DNA of 64,000 nt, from NCBI RefSeq assembly GCF_000222765.1, contig NZ_AFUE01000009.1, positions 1 through 64,000 on the forward strand, in the 5' to 3' direction. This DNA comes from Streptococcus cristatus ATCC 51100 (lineage in GTDB: Bacteria; Bacillota; Bacilli; Lactobacillales; Streptococcaceae). Positions 17,826 through 27,054 of the stretch are shown one piece after another. A model generated the notes under the pieces. That model was not told the origin of the DNA. It was given only the letters and a program-made list of their open reading frames with translations, and made no database searches. The stretch's first letter is position 1. Each line of letters begins with the position of its first letter. The position numbers and the translations under genes are program-made.

Positions 17826-18704
17826 TTAAAAAGATTGAACGGATGGGGTATGGTTAAAGAGCGCATGGGTCGCCTTATAGATATGGTAAGCTGTTGCCGC
17901 GTTATTCATCGTATAGAGATGGATCCCTGCTACATCATGGGTCACCAAATCGACAATCTGATCCACCGCATAGGCTAAACCAGCTGTCCTCAGGGATTCT
18001 GGATCATGTTCATACTTATCCAGAATAGCCTTGAATTTGCGCGGAAGATGAATATTCTCACACGTTTTCAAAAGACGAAGCGCTTGGTTTCGATTCAGAA
18101 TAGGCATGATACCTGCATGAATCGGAACATCGATCCCAGCCAAGGTACACTTATCTTGGAAATCATAGAAGCGTTCATTGTCAAAGAAGAGCTGAGTGAC
18201 AAGACTAGAGCAGCCCGCATCAACCTTTTTCTTTAGATTCTGAATATCTGAGATCTGGTTTGGTGAGTCTGGGTGCCCCTCTGGATAGCAGGCTCCGATG
18301 ATGTCAAAATGTGGTGCTTCTGTCTTGATATACTCAATCAAGTCAGTCGCATATCTAAAATCATCCTTAGGCGCCACATCTGGAAAAATATCGCCTCGCA
18401 AAGCCAAAATCTGATTGACCCCAACCCGATCCAAAACCTGCAAAATATTGGACACCATTTCTTTGGTTAGATAAACAGCTGGCAAATGGGCAATCGTTGG
18501 AATCTCAAGGTCATTGGAGATGAACTCAGCCAAACGAACCGTTGTCTCCTCAATATCAAATTTATTATTGCTGGCAGTCACACTGATAAAGTGGGGAGCC
18601 AGATCTTGCATCTCCCTCAACGCCTGAAAAATCTTATCATTGCCTACTGCCGGATTAGGAGGAAATACTTCAAATGAGAGACTAGGAGTTTGGCGATTCA
18701 CCAT
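17826..18704 (-). CDS. metF: Methylenetetrahydrofolate reductase
   Basis: The protein has 292 residues, standard for bacterial MetF. It reduces 5,10-methylene-THF to 5-methyl-THF with FAD, supplying the methyl donor for MetE. Visible marks are SFEVFPPNPAVGN with the catalytic-type glutamate, FISVTASNN, HLPAVYLT, ILALRGDIFPD and the later TQLFFDNERFYDF. AAAGGA stands before the ATG at 18704. It lies 103 nt downstream of metE on the same strand, with a stem-loop between them. Confidence 0.95.
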   Translation of the reverse strand: MVNRQTPSLSFEVFPPNPAVGNDKIFQALREMQDLAPHFISVTASNNKFDIEETTVRLAEFISNDLEIPTIAHLPAVYLTKEMVSNILQVLDRVGVNQILALRGDIFPDVAPKDDFRYATDLIEYIKTEAPHFDIIGACYPEGHPDSPNQISDIQNLKKKVDAGCSSLVTQLFFDNERFYDFQDKCTLAGIDVPIHAGIMPILNRNQALRLLKTCENIHLPRKFKAILDKYEHDPESLRTAGLAYAVDQIVDLVTHDVAGIHLYTMNNAATAYHIYKATHALFNHTPSVQSF

Positions 18705-18747
18705 AGAGATAAAATTCCTTTCAATCTACTAACTATCAGCCTATAAC

Positions 18748-18776
18748 AAACCTGCAAACAGCTTTGTTGCAGGTTT
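18748..18776 (-). other. Stem-loop between metE and metF
   Basis: AAACCTGCAA and TTGCAGGTTT form a perfect 10-bp stem with a 9-nt loop. On the minus strand no strong T-run follows, so it is more likely an mRNA stability or partial-termination element than a full terminator. Confidence 0.5.
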
Positions 18777-18807
18777 ATCAGAGCTGAGTTTAAATGTAGA
18801 AATAATA

Positions 18808-21060
18808 TTAATTCAGTTTTTGTCTAGCTGCTTTAGCCGCTTCGACAAGGCGGATCAAGCTTTCTTTTGTTTCTGGAATACCACGTGTTTTCAAACCACA
18901 GTCAGGGTTGATCCAAACCTTCTTGCTTGGTACTTTGGCAAGGATGGCTTCGATAGTGTGGTCGATTTCGCCTTCGTTTGGCACACGAGGTGAGTGGATA
19001 TCGTAAACCCCAGGTCCCACTTCTGTTTGGAAATTTTTCGCTTTGAGTTCGTCCAAGATTTCAAGGTTTGAACGGCTGGCTTCAAAGGAAATAACGTCCG
19101 CATCCATGTTGTCGATAGCCGGGATGATATCTGTAAATTCTGAGTAACACATGTGAGTGTGGATTTGAGTGTCTGGCGCAACTGTAGAGTGTACCAAGCG
19201 GAAGGCAGGAATTGCCCAGTCAAGGTAGTCTTCGTACCAGTCGCTACGACGGAGTGGCAATTTTTCACGAAGAGCAGCCTCGTCAATTTGGATGATTTTC
19301 ACACCAGCAGCTTCAAGGTCAAGTACTTCATCTTTGATAGCAAGAGCGATTTGAAGAGTAGAATCCTTGATAGAGATGTCTTCACGTGGGAATGACCAGT
19401 TCAAGATTGTAACAGGTCCAGTCAACATACCTTTGACAGGTTTGTCTGTACGGCTTTGTGCGTAGCTAGACCATTTCACAGTGATTGGGTTGAGACGAGT
19501 GACATCACCCCAGATAATTGGTGGTTTAACCCCACGCATACCGTATGATTGTACCCAACCATTCTTAGAGAAGAGGTAACCTGACAAGTTTTGACCGAAG
19601 TACTCAACCATGTCGTTACGCTCGAACTCACCGTGTACAAGCACGTCAAATCCAACTTCTTCTTGCCACTTGATCCATTCATCAATCGTTTCAGCAAGGA
19701 AAGCATCGTATTCTTCTTGTGACAATTCACCTTTACGGTAAGCCAAACGTTTAGCACGAACTTCTTTTGTTTGAGGGAATGAACCAATCGTTGTTGTTGG
19801 GAGAGCTGGCAGTTTGAATGCTTCTTCTTGGATGGCTTCACGTTCTGCAAAGGCTGGCAAACGAGTGTAGTCAGCATCTGTCAAACCAGCAATACGCACA
19901 CGAAGTTCTGCATTTTCACCAACACGTTCAGTCGCAAAAAGTTCTTTATTTGCTGCAAGTGCTTCTGCACCTTGACCGTTACGGATAGCATCCAAGTCAC
20001 GAAGTTCTTCCAATTTTTCAACTGCAAAAGCAAAGTGGTTCAAGATTGCTGGTTCAAATTCTTCATTAGCAGTTGTAAATGGCACATGAAGAAGTGAGCA
20101 TGAGCTTGTCAAGACGATGTTTTCAGCTGGGATTTGCTCAAGAACAGCCAAGCTCTTTTCGTAGTTGTTGCGCCAGATGTTCTTACCATTGACAATACCC
20201 GCATAAAGAGCCTTGTCAGCTGGGAAGCCACCTTTAACAAGCTCAAGAGTTTTCTTACCTTCAACAAAGTCCAAACCAATCGCATCAACTGGCAAGTTCA
20301 CAAGATCAGCGTAAACGTCACGAACATCACCAAAGTAAGTTTGAAGCAAAACTTCAAGACCTTTTTTGTCAGCCAAGAGTTTGTTGTAGAGATTCAAGAA
20401 GAGAGCTTTTTCTTCAGCTGTCAAGTCTTTGACAAGAGCCGCTTCATCCAATTGGATACGGGTCGCACCAAGTTCCGCCAATTTAGCAAAAACTTCTTGG
20501 TATGCCGCCACAAAGCTGTCTACGAAGTCTTCTGCTTTCACACCTTCTTCGAAGTCTGACAATTGAAGGAAGGTGAATGGACCCACAAGGACAGGACGAG
20601 TGTTCAATCCAAGTTCTTTTGCTTCTTGGAATTCATCGAAAATCTTGTGACCTGCAAGTTTGACTTGAGTGTCTTTTTCAAACTTAGGAACGATGTAGTG
20701 GTAGTTGGTGTTGAACCATTTCTTCATTGGAAGGGCACGAACGTCCCCTTTTTCTCCTTGGTAACCACGCGCCAAAGCAAAGTAGCGCTCAAGGTCAGTC
20801 AAGTCCAAGTTTTGAACTGAAGCAGGTACCACGTTGAAGAGGAAAGCTGCATCAAGGAAGTTGTCATAGTGAGAAAAGTCATTTGATGGGATTTCAGTGA
20901 TGCCCTTTTCTTTGACAATGTTCCAGTGCTTCGCACGCAAGTCTTTCGCTGCTGCCAAAAGTTCGTCTGCTGAGATTTCATTTCTAAAGTATTTTTCAGT
21001 TGTAAATTTTAATTCGCGGAATTCACCCAAACGAGGAAAACCAATGATAGTCGTTGACAT
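18808..21060 (-). CDS. metE: Cobalamin-independent methionine synthase
   Basis: The protein has 750 residues, normal for MetE. It transfers the methyl group of 5-methyltetrahydropteroyl-triglutamate to homocysteine. The N-terminal domain starts [16 protein letters not shown]. The catalytic C-terminal barrel has [41 protein letters not shown], the zinc ligands HMCYSEF, and the late [10 protein letters not shown] cysteine. GGAGGAC precedes the ATG. Upstream lies a 17-bp palindrome of the streptococcal methionine regulator type. With metF it forms a methionine synthesis operon. Confidence 0.97.
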   Translation of the reverse strand: MSTTIIGFPRLGEFRELKFTTEKYFRNEISADELLAAAKDLRAKHWNIVKEKGITEIPSNDFSHYDNFLDAAFLFNVVPASVQNLDLTDLERYFALARGYQGEKGDVRALPMKKWFNTNYHYIVPKFEKDTQVKLAGHKIFDEFQEAKELGLNTRPVLVGPFTFLQLSDFEEGVKAEDFVDSFVAAYQEVFAKLAELGATRIQLDEAALVKDLTAEEKALFLNLYNKLLADKKGLEVLLQTYFGDVRDVYADLVNLPVDAIGLDFVEGKKTLELVKGGFPADKALYAGIVNGKNIWRNNYEKSLAVLEQIPAENIVLTSSCSLLHVPFTTANEEFEPAILNHFAFAVEKLEELRDLDAIRNGQGAEALAANKELFATERVGENAELRVRIAGLTDADYTRLPAFAEREAIQEEAFKLPALPTTTIGSFPQTKEVRAKRLAYRKGELSQEEYDAFLAETIDEWIKWQEEVGFDVLVHGEFERNDMVEYFGQNLSGYLFSKNGWVQSYGMRGVKPPIIWGDVTRLNPITVKWSSYAQSRTDKPVKGMLTGPVTILNWSFPREDISIKDSTLQIALAIKDEVLDLEAAGVKIIQIDEAALREKLPLRRSDWYEDYLDWAIPAFRLVHSTVAPDTQIHTHMCYSEFTDIIPAIDNMDADVISFEASRSNLEILDELKAKNFQTEVGPGVYDIHSPRVPNEGEIDHTIEAILAKVPSKKVWINPDCGLKTRGIPETKESLIRLVEAAKAARQKLN

Positions 21061-21141
21061 AAACGTCCTCCAAAAATTGTTGTTGAAACTATCTTAACAG
21101 AAAATCCGCCCTCTGTATAATTGGAATTTCACAGAGTTTGA

Positions 21142-21158
21142 TATAGTTTAAAACTATA
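21142..21158 (-). promoter_or_regulatory. MET-box-like operator upstream of metE
   Basis: TATAGTTTAAAACTATA is a perfect palindrome 82 nt upstream of the metE start. It matches the consensus described for the LysR-type methionine regulator MetR/MtaR of streptococci (from memory). Apart from this site and the terminator at 21183, I see nothing firm in the gene-free stretch 21061-21428. Confidence 0.75.
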
Positions 21159-21182
21159 CCACCATTATAGACAAAAGAAAAA

Positions 21183-21206
21183 GATTTGAGACAAATGTCT
21201 CAAATC
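21183..21206 (-). terminator. Terminator downstream of the higA-like gene
   Basis: GATTTGAGACA and TGTCTCAAATC form a perfect 11-bp stem with a 2-nt loop. On the minus strand it is followed by TTTTTCTTTTG, as expected for a terminator. It shields metE from the higBA side. Confidence 0.85.
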
Positions 21207-21428
21207 CCTTTTGTTGCTTGTTTTTAAGTTACATACTAGTTTATAGATTAAAACAGGCTATCGCTAATTCTTGTAAACAACTATGACTTGTTATTAGAAA
21301 AGACTATAGGTTATCTAAATTTTGATTTCTCTTATCGCTTTTTAATAAAATGAGCGAATCAATTGGAGTCCACTGCTAACTATACTAAACTTTAAGCATC
21401 TTTTCATCTTCTAGGACTTCCAAAACAA

Positions 21429-22514
21429 TCAAGAAACAAAATAATAATTGGTTTTTAGTTCTCGAAAACGATCAAAACTGAGAATGCCCTCGTTTTGTAA
21501 TCTTCCTAGAACAATACTCGGGTGAGTATCTATTTCCTCAGCAAATTGAAGGATGTCTGACTTATCAAAGTTTCCTTTTTCTACAAAAGTTTGATAGTCT
21601 TCAGGTCTAATCAAGAAATCTTTTGCAAACTGGTCTGCCTGTTCCTCAGAACGTCGGTATGAGTCACTGTTTCCGTCTTCAGATGAAAAATCGTTCTGTA
21701 AAATGTGCCCAATCTCATGGAAAAGTGAGAACCAGAAAATATCGGATGCCTTGTTTCGGTCTGTCAATAATAGCAAGGCACTACCATTGCTGAATTTTTT
21801 TGTAGCGCCATTCAGATTAGCATTTGCCAAAGCAGGTAGACCGACTAGAACAACACCACAGTCTAGCAAGATGTCAGACAAGCGTTGAGGAAAGACCTCT
21901 GGATCTTGTCTGGTCAACTTTCTCAAAGCAGGTAGGCTTCTCTCTAACTTTCTACGATTGAGCTTGGTAGTCGTTTTATCACGCGCTTTTTTAGATGCCA
22001 ACTCCAGCATGATATTGGAGTTGACTATACTTTTAGGCGTAAACTCACGTGTATTACGGTAGCTAACTAGATGGTTGAAAGTCGTGAGGTTTTTTAAATT
22101 CGCCACACCTAAAATCTTGCGAAGCTCGACAATCTTTTCTTTCAAAGTATAGCGTTTGTCTGGAACGTAACCTTCTTCCTTAAAATACTTGAAATCAATC
22201 ATCTCACAGATTTCTTTCTCGCTACCTTCTTCTAGCTCTCTTTGTTCTGCAATCTCTGCAACCTTTACATCGTAAGTATTCTGAAGATTGAGCCAGGTTT
22301 GCATGGAAACTCCGCTTAGCTTGGCTAACTTATGAGCCGTATCCTTACTAATAGACTCCTCAGCATTGACGATTTTGCTGACAGTCTTTGCTGACACTCC
22401 CAAACGCTCTGCAAATTCTTTTTGCGTCACGTTATAATCTTCAATCAACTCTTCAACATACTGACCTGGATGAAAAGCAATCAGGTCTTTGTATTCAACA
22501 ATTTTATTACTCAT
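21429..22514 (-). CDS. higA: HigA-like antitoxin with XRE helix-turn-helix and ImmA/IrrE peptidase domain
   Basis: The protein has 361 residues, far longer than the roughly 100 of a bare HigA. The N-terminus begins FHPGQYVEELIED, then a helix-turn-helix (TQKEFAERLGVSAKTVSKIV, about 30-49), typical of HigA/VapI antitoxins. The C-terminal half contains LFHEIGHILQND near residue 264, the HExxH zinc motif of the ImmA/IrrE (M78) family. It overlaps the preceding toxin gene by 8 nt. It probably binds and represses its own promoter palindrome at 22862. The peptidase may respond to stress, but substrate is unknown. Confidence 0.85.
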   Translation of the reverse strand: MSNKIVEYKDLIAFHPGQYVEELIEDYNVTQKEFAERLGVSAKTVSKIVNAEESISKDTAHKLAKLSGVSMQTWLNLQNTYDVKVAEIAEQRELEEGSEKEICEMIDFKYFKEEGYVPDKRYTLKEKIVELRKILGVANLKNLTTFNHLVSYRNTREFTPKSIVNSNIMLELASKKARDKTTTKLNRRKLERSLPALRKLTRQDPEVFPQRLSDILLDCGVVLVGLPALANANLNGATKKFSNGSALLLLTDRNKASDIFWFSLFHEIGHILQNDFSSEDGNSDSYRRSEEQADQFAKDFLIRPEDYQTFVEKGNFDKSDILQFAEEIDTHPSIVLGRLQNEGILSFDRFRELKTNYYFVS

Positions 22515-22845
22515 AGTGATTGCTGACCTCCTCTATTTTTAGAATTTCGATTTCAACGGGACTAGGAAATACCTTTTCTAGATCCTCATCACGAAATTCT
22601 ACAATCAACCGATAGGAACTCCTTCGACCATCTATATCCAAAGCAAACTGTCCCTGTCTCTTTCCCTTGAGTTGGTGAAAGTGATATTTAGGAAAAGCGA
22701 TCACACTAGCTAAAGAATCCGCCGCTTCCAAAAAGTTGATCAACTGATGCAACTTTACAGCAACCTTATACGAAAAATCTTTTTTCGCTCGCCTCAGCTC
22801 TGTGCACTGCTTTTTAACAGTTTTGTTTGTATAGATAAGCTTCAT
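22507..22845 (-). CDS. higB: HigB-like toxin (RelE/ParE superfamily)
   Basis: The protein has 112 residues. The order of elements fits HigB-type ribosome-dependent mRNA interferases: long N-terminal helix with many lysines, FPKYHFHQLKGKRQGQFALDI, then YRLIVEFRDE strands. It precedes the antitoxin gene and overlaps it by 8 nt, the toxin-first order usual for HigBA. The start at 22845 has an AAAGGGA ribosome site. The promoter carries a 29-bp inverted repeat. RNA cleavage is inferred from the family. Confidence 0.85.
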   Translation of the reverse strand: MKLIYTNKTVKKQCTELRRAKKDFSYKVAVKLHQLINFLEAADSLASVIAFPKYHFHQLKGKRQGQFALDIDGRRSSYRLIVEFRDEDLEKVFPSPVEIEILKIEEVSNHYE

Positions 22846-22861
22846 AAGTCCCTTTCTGTTA

Positions 22862-22893
22862 AATTAAATTACCTTTTGGGTAATTTAATTATA
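22862..22893 (-). promoter_or_regulatory. higBA promoter and inverted-repeat operator
   Basis: Arms AATTAAATTACC and GGTAATTTAATT (12 nt each, 5-nt spacer) span 22862-22890. On the minus strand an extended -10, TGCTATAAT, overlaps the outer edge (TATAAT at 22888-22893). The position suits autorepression by the antitoxin. Confidence 0.75.
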
Positions 22894-22913
22894 GCATCTT
22901 TAGACAATAAAAA

Positions 22914-22937
22914 CCAGCCAAAAGTTAATTTGGCTGG
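22914..22937 (-). terminator. Terminator after the small membrane protein gene
   Basis: CCAGCCAAA and TTTGGCTGG form a perfect 9-bp stem with a 6-nt loop. On the minus strand TTTTTATTG follows. It ends the hsd-linked transcript before the higBA promoter. Confidence 0.8.
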
Positions 22938-23000
22938 GATGATGAATACAAAAATACGACATTAAATTTTGTAATATGATAAAAATTAAATTCAAAAAAT

Positions 23001-23414
23001 TTAATCATTTATCTCAACTAAAAGTAATTTAAACAATCCTTGAGTAACTATAATTATTATAATTACAATACTTAGTAAAAAACCTACATTGATAAAATTT
23101 GGAATACAATTAATATTTAAAGATAACTCCATCATATAAAGTAAACTAACTACAAACGTATAGAAATATCTAACAATTATTTCTTCCCATTTTGATGAAT
23201 AAATGTTTGATTTTTTATCATATAAAACAGACCTCATAGGAGAAGAATACAGTATAGCAATAGCAGAAAGTAAAAACCCCGTGATTACAGAAATAAAAGA
23301 TACCGTATCACTATGATTTAGTAGCACATAGTCCCTTAATAAATATGATACAAACAGACTTACTACTAAAATACCACCAGAAACAATTCTATCTTTTCTT
23401 CGTAACTTTCTCAT
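23001..23414 (-). CDS. Four-helix membrane protein of unknown function, paired with the upstream gene
   Basis: The protein has 137 residues. After a basic N-terminus (MRKLRRKDR) there are about four hydrophobic helices (near 11-27, 37-55, 83-99 and 107-130) and a short loop containing YSSKWEE. I recognise no family. Its start lies 26 nt inside the preceding gene, so the two are likely co-translated. The region is AT-rich compared with flanking housekeeping genes. It is the last gene of the hsdR-hsdM-hsdS transcript direction. A membrane partner of the upstream soluble protein, in a defence or toxin-like unit, is a hypothesis from context only. Confidence 0.6.
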   Translation of the reverse strand: MRKLRRKDRIVSGGILVVSLFVSYLLRDYVLLNHSDTVSFISVITGFLLSAIAILYSSPMRSVLYDKKSNIYSSKWEEIIVRYFYTFVVSLLYMMELSLNINCIPNFINVGFLLSIVIIIIIVTQGLFKLLLVEIND

Positions 23415-24222
23415 TTGCCAAACTCTCTATTTCTTTAAGCAAAATATCTTTTACCTCTGAACCTAAAAATTTCCCAGTTGCCTGTTGTTTCTCGACATTA
23501 ATTGAAATCTTTTTGATAAAAGTACCACGGTTAAACACATGTTCAAATCCAGCATCATCGTTTCCTCTAATTAAAATACCAGAAAGTTGATGATTCTCAG
23601 ACTCTTTTACAATTTTTCTGAGAAATGCTTTGATGTTATTTATTTTCATACTAGAGAGTTTTACGTTCAGAGTTATATCTTTTAAACCATCAGTTTCGAA
23701 TAAATCATATAAAGCTTCGCGTTTTTGTGATAAAGTTGAAAAAATATCATCTTTTGAAGTAAACTGGATTTCATCAACACTAGATAATATTTTTAAAAAT
23801 TCCTCTTTATCTTCGTAAAAACCTTTTATACTAAACTCAACCCCTGTCGTATCTTTAAGAATTTTTTCTAGCAAATTACGGTGTCTCACATCCGAAAAGT
23901 ACAATAAATTATTATCTAAATCAAATAAGACAAAGAATTGCTTCAAAAACTCCAACTCCGTTTCTGATTTAGGATTTTCGCGTTTTTGATTTGTATAGTA
24001 GTCCGTTACAGTAGTATCTCTGGGCTCTAACTTTCCAGATTCTATAACTATAAAAACATAATGCTTATTTTTATCAACCTCTAGATGATATAACCCTTTT
24101 TCGTGTTTTAAATCACATGGGGTCAACTTATCAAAAGTCTTTAAAATAGGCTGTAACCACCGCTCCCCTCTTTTTTCACTTTTAATAAATGGTTTCCATA
24201 TAGAAAAAGTAAGCTCTGACAT
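23389..24222 (-). CDS. Unrecognised 277-residue soluble protein downstream of hsdS
   Basis: No signal peptide or membrane helix is seen. The sequence is rich in Lys, Glu and Phe. The first half has strand-like stretches (HYVFIVIES, FFVLFDLDNNLLYFSD). The second half alternates helices and strands and ends in a Lys-rich helix. I recognise no catalytic motif or family. GAGGG precedes the ATG by about 7 nt, and the gene starts 50 nt after hsdS. It overlaps the four-helix membrane protein by 26 nt. The soluble-plus-membrane layout in a restriction locus recalls two-gene phage defence modules such as Kiwa in architecture, but I do not claim homology. Confidence 0.65.
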   Translation of the reverse strand: MSELTFSIWKPFIKSEKRGERWLQPILKTFDKLTPCDLKHEKGLYHLEVDKNKHYVFIVIESGKLEPRDTTVTDYYTNQKRENPKSETELEFLKQFFVLFDLDNNLLYFSDVRHRNLLEKILKDTTGVEFSIKGFYEDKEEFLKILSSVDEIQFTSKDDIFSTLSQKREALYDLFETDGLKDITLNVKLSSMKINNIKAFLRKIVKESENHQLSGILIRGNDDAGFEHVFNRGTFIKKISINVEKQQATGKFLGSEVKDILLKEIESLANEKVTKKR

Positions 24223-24272
24223 TTATTTGCCCTCAAATTCTTTCGACTTTATAATTCTAACTGCTATTTCCT

Positions 24273-25457
24273 CTACTCTACCTTCACCTGTCCATTCATC
24301 AGCATTGGCAAGAGCCAATCACGAAGTTGGGTAAGTTCTTGGTTTTCTTGAATATTTTTATTTGTTTTCTTACTAAAGTTTAGTATGATTTGGGAGTATT
24401 CCTCTTGCAGCTCAATTGGAGGAACAGAAATAGAGTACCAATTCATACCATCTAAATTTAAATGTAAAACATTAGTTCCAGATGCCCATTTTTTTATATA
24501 ATTATGATAATGCTCCGTACGCAAAGTTGAGTACAGATAATACTTATTAATAAAATCCACTTTAGAATCTATTTTAGCCAAATCCATAGAAAAGACATAT
24601 TTTTGTTCATCAAAGGGAACAATAATCGGTGAACCTACAATATCAGCATTTCTTGTTAAATCCGTGCATGCAATTAGTAAATCTCCCCCACTTACAATCT
24701 TTTCTTTTAAATATTCTCCATTAAAATATTTTAGACCAGTAGATTTATAATTTCTATTTATATCAATTGATGCTAAGTTAATCATAGGGGTACCGATATT
24801 ATCTTTTATATTCTCAGTTTTATATGATATGCCGCGCGAGACTGAAAGCTTATCTTTCAGCTTCTCCACTCCCCATCCCTCTGGGATTTCGCGTTTAAGT
24901 TCTGGGTTATAGACCATCTTTCCGCCTGATGATTTGTAGGGTTTGCCGTTCTGGTCTGGGAAATCGAACTGCACAAACCAGTAGTCATAGAGGGTCTTAG
25001 CCATGGCTTCCAACTCTTGATTGATTTGGTTGTTGATTTGGATTTTTTGGTCAATTATTAAGATTGACTTTGCAATTCTTTTTTGTTTTTCATTATCAAT
25101 TTCAACATCAACAACCATGTCTTTTAGCATACTTTGAGTAATAAGTGGTTGACTAGAACCAATTTGTTTACTATTTAGATTTAAAGACTTCAATACATAA
25201 TACAAATAAGTTAAATCTTGACCTTCTTTCGGGATACCTGCGATTGCATTATCTGAAACCCAACATAAATTTTCTTCGACATGTATACTTCCGCAATATG
25301 CACCCACTCTTCCAACAACTATAGTATGACTAAAATTAGATTTATCGGTATAACCTAATATTCCGTTTCCACCGTATATAGGTATATTTCCATCACTTTT
25401 TTTTATCGATTTTCCATTTTTAAAATCAATTACATCACCTAATTTAATCTTTACCAT
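24273..25457 (-). CDS. hsdS: Type I restriction-modification specificity subunit HsdS
   Basis: The protein has 394 residues with two target recognition domains, each followed by a conserved helical spacer (first about 135-190 with ALYDYWFVQFDFP-type sequence, second at the C-terminus with LTQLRDWLLPMLMNGQV). The two domains read the two halves of a bipartite DNA target. It overlaps hsdM by 14 nt. Only one hsdS is present here, with no inverted partial copy or recombinase, so no shuffling system is evident in the window. Target sequence cannot be deduced by eye. Confidence 0.93.
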   Translation of the reverse strand: MVKIKLGDVIDFKNGKSIKKSDGNIPIYGGNGILGYTDKSNFSHTIVVGRVGAYCGSIHVEENLCWVSDNAIAGIPKEGQDLTYLYYVLKSLNLNSKQIGSSQPLITQSMLKDMVVDVEIDNEKQKRIAKSILIIDQKIQINNQINQELEAMAKTLYDYWFVQFDFPDQNGKPYKSSGGKMVYNPELKREIPEGWGVEKLKDKLSVSRGISYKTENIKDNIGTPMINLASIDINRNYKSTGLKYFNGEYLKEKIVSGGDLLIACTDLTRNADIVGSPIIVPFDEQKYVFSMDLAKIDSKVDFINKYYLYSTLRTEHYHNYIKKWASGTNVLHLNLDGMNWYSISVPPIELQEEYSQIILNFSKKTNKNIQENQELTQLRDWLLPMLMNGQVKVE

Positions 25458-27054
25458 ACTTCAACCCCTTCATTTGCTCTTTAATCTCCTGCTCCAATGC
25501 ATGCGATTGCTGAAAAAGATCTGAGAGCTTGTCTTGAAAGGCGGTCATCTTGGCTTCAAACTCTTCTGCTGTGATATCTACATAGTCGATCTTGATATCA
25601 AAGAATTGGCCTGCGCTGAGAGAGTAGTTTTTCTCCTTGATGTCCTCATAAGAGATGGTGACAGAAAAGTCCTCAACGGCCTCTTTCTTGATAAAGGTCT
25701 CGACGATCTTCTGCTCTTCCTCTGGAGAGAGCACTGTCTTTTGGTTCTTGCCTTCCTTGACCTTGGTTCCGAGGTTTGAAGCATCAATGAGGACGACATC
25801 GCCCTTGTTTTTCTTATCGATAAAGAGGATAGAGACGTTGGTACCTGTCGTCGCAAAGATATTAGACGGCATAGAAACGACACCAGCCAGCATTTGATTG
25901 TCCACCAAGTGTTGGCGGATGGCCTTATCAATCCCTGACTGGGCAGTGATAAATCCTGTTGGCAAGACAACGGCTGCTTGACCGTCTGACTTCAAGGAAT
26001 AGATGATATGCTGGACAAAGAGCTCGTAAATCGCCATCTTATCCTTAGACTTGGCTGGAACCTTTGGCACTCCTGCAAAGAAACGCTCACTTGCTTCTGG
26101 CAAGCTTTCCACTCGGTCACGCCACTCTGAAAAGTCTAGCTTGAAAGGCGGGTTAGACACGATATAGTTCATCTTTTCAGGATGACGGTTGGCGATGATG
26201 GTATTTCCCTGTACGATATTATGGATGGAGTGTTGCAGTCCATTCAAGATTAGATTGAGACGGAGGAGATTAGACGATTTTTGCGAGATATCCTGACTAT
26301 AGACAGTGGTTTTGTCCACACCGATACGACTAGCAAGGTTCATTAGCAAGGTTCCCGAACCAGCCGACGGGTCATATATCCGCACGTTTGATGGTTGGTC
26401 ATTTCCCACCAAGATATCAGCGATAATCTTAGCCACAGAGTGAGGCGTGTAGTACTCAGCGTACTTACCACCGCCGTCTTTGTTGTAGTCCTTGATCATG
26501 TACTCAAAGAGGGTAGAGAAAAAGTCGAAACCTTGTGAAAAGATGGTCTCATCGAACTTCACTCGAGTAAGGAGATTGATGATAGCTTTTGCCACCTCGT
26601 TACGCTTACTACTATCTGAGATGGTATCAGTAATCAAGCGCTCATCAAAGAGACGAATAGCCGTATCTCCGTCCGTATGAACAGAGAAAATATCGTTATT
26701 ATCAATGGCGATTTGGTTGAGAGTATTTTCAAAAATCTCATAGAAAGTCGCCTCGTTTTGCTGACGGTGGAGACTTTCGATCAACTGGTCTGGCTTGAGC
26801 CAGGCTGTGCTGGTACCGATATCCTCTAAGAGCCAGTCATAGTCTTCCTCACTCATGGTCAACAAGTTTTCATAGGTGTTCCCTGCATCTAGCACCTGTG
26901 CTAGATATAAAAACTTATCATTTAAAAATTTGTAGAGGAAGGACTGGGTGAGGAGTTTGTATTCCCCCGCTTCCCCTCCTAGTCCTGCGTGGGTAAAGAC
27001 GGCTTTTAAATCATCTACCAAGTCTTGGACTTGAACCTTGTATGTTTCATTCAT
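25444..27054 (-). CDS. hsdM: Type I restriction-modification DNA methyltransferase subunit HsdM
   Basis: The protein has 536 residues. It methylates adenine at N6 in the site chosen by HsdS. The SAM-binding motif YDPSAGSGTLL lies near residue 226 and the catalytic NPPF in IVSNPPFKLDF near 300. An N-terminal helical HsdM domain precedes them. Its start overlaps the hsdR stop by one base (TAATG) and its end overlaps hsdS, giving the order R-M-S with tight coupling. Confidence 0.95.
   Translation of the reverse strand: MNETYKVQVQDLVDDLKAVFTHAGLGGEAGEYKLLTQSFLYKFLNDKFLYLAQVLDAGNTYENLLTMSEEDYDWLLEDIGTSTAWLKPDQLIESLHRQQNEATFYEIFENTLNQIAIDNNDIFSVHTDGDTAIRLFDERLITDTISDSSKRNEVAKAIINLLTRVKFDETIFSQGFDFFSTLFEYMIKDYNKDGGGKYAEYYTPHSVAKIIADILVGNDQPSNVRIYDPSAGSGTLLMNLASRIGVDKTTVYSQDISQKSSNLLRLNLILNGLQHSIHNIVQGNTIIANRHPEKMNYIVSNPPFKLDFSEWRDRVESLPEASERFFAGVPKVPAKSKDKMAIYELFVQHIIYSLKSDGQAAVVLPTGFITAQSGIDKAIRQHLVDNQMLAGVVSMPSNIFATTGTNVSILFIDKKNKGDVVLIDASNLGTKVKEGKNQKTVLSPEEEQKIVETFIKKEAVEDFSVTISYEDIKEKNYSLSAGQFFDIKIDYVDITAEEFEAKMTAFQDKLSDLFQQSHALEQEIKEQMKGLKYGKD

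Noticed and set aside
24273-25457. Phase-variable hsdS inversion system
   Set aside because: Only one hsdS is present and no partial copy, inverted repeats or recombinase gene are visible nearby.
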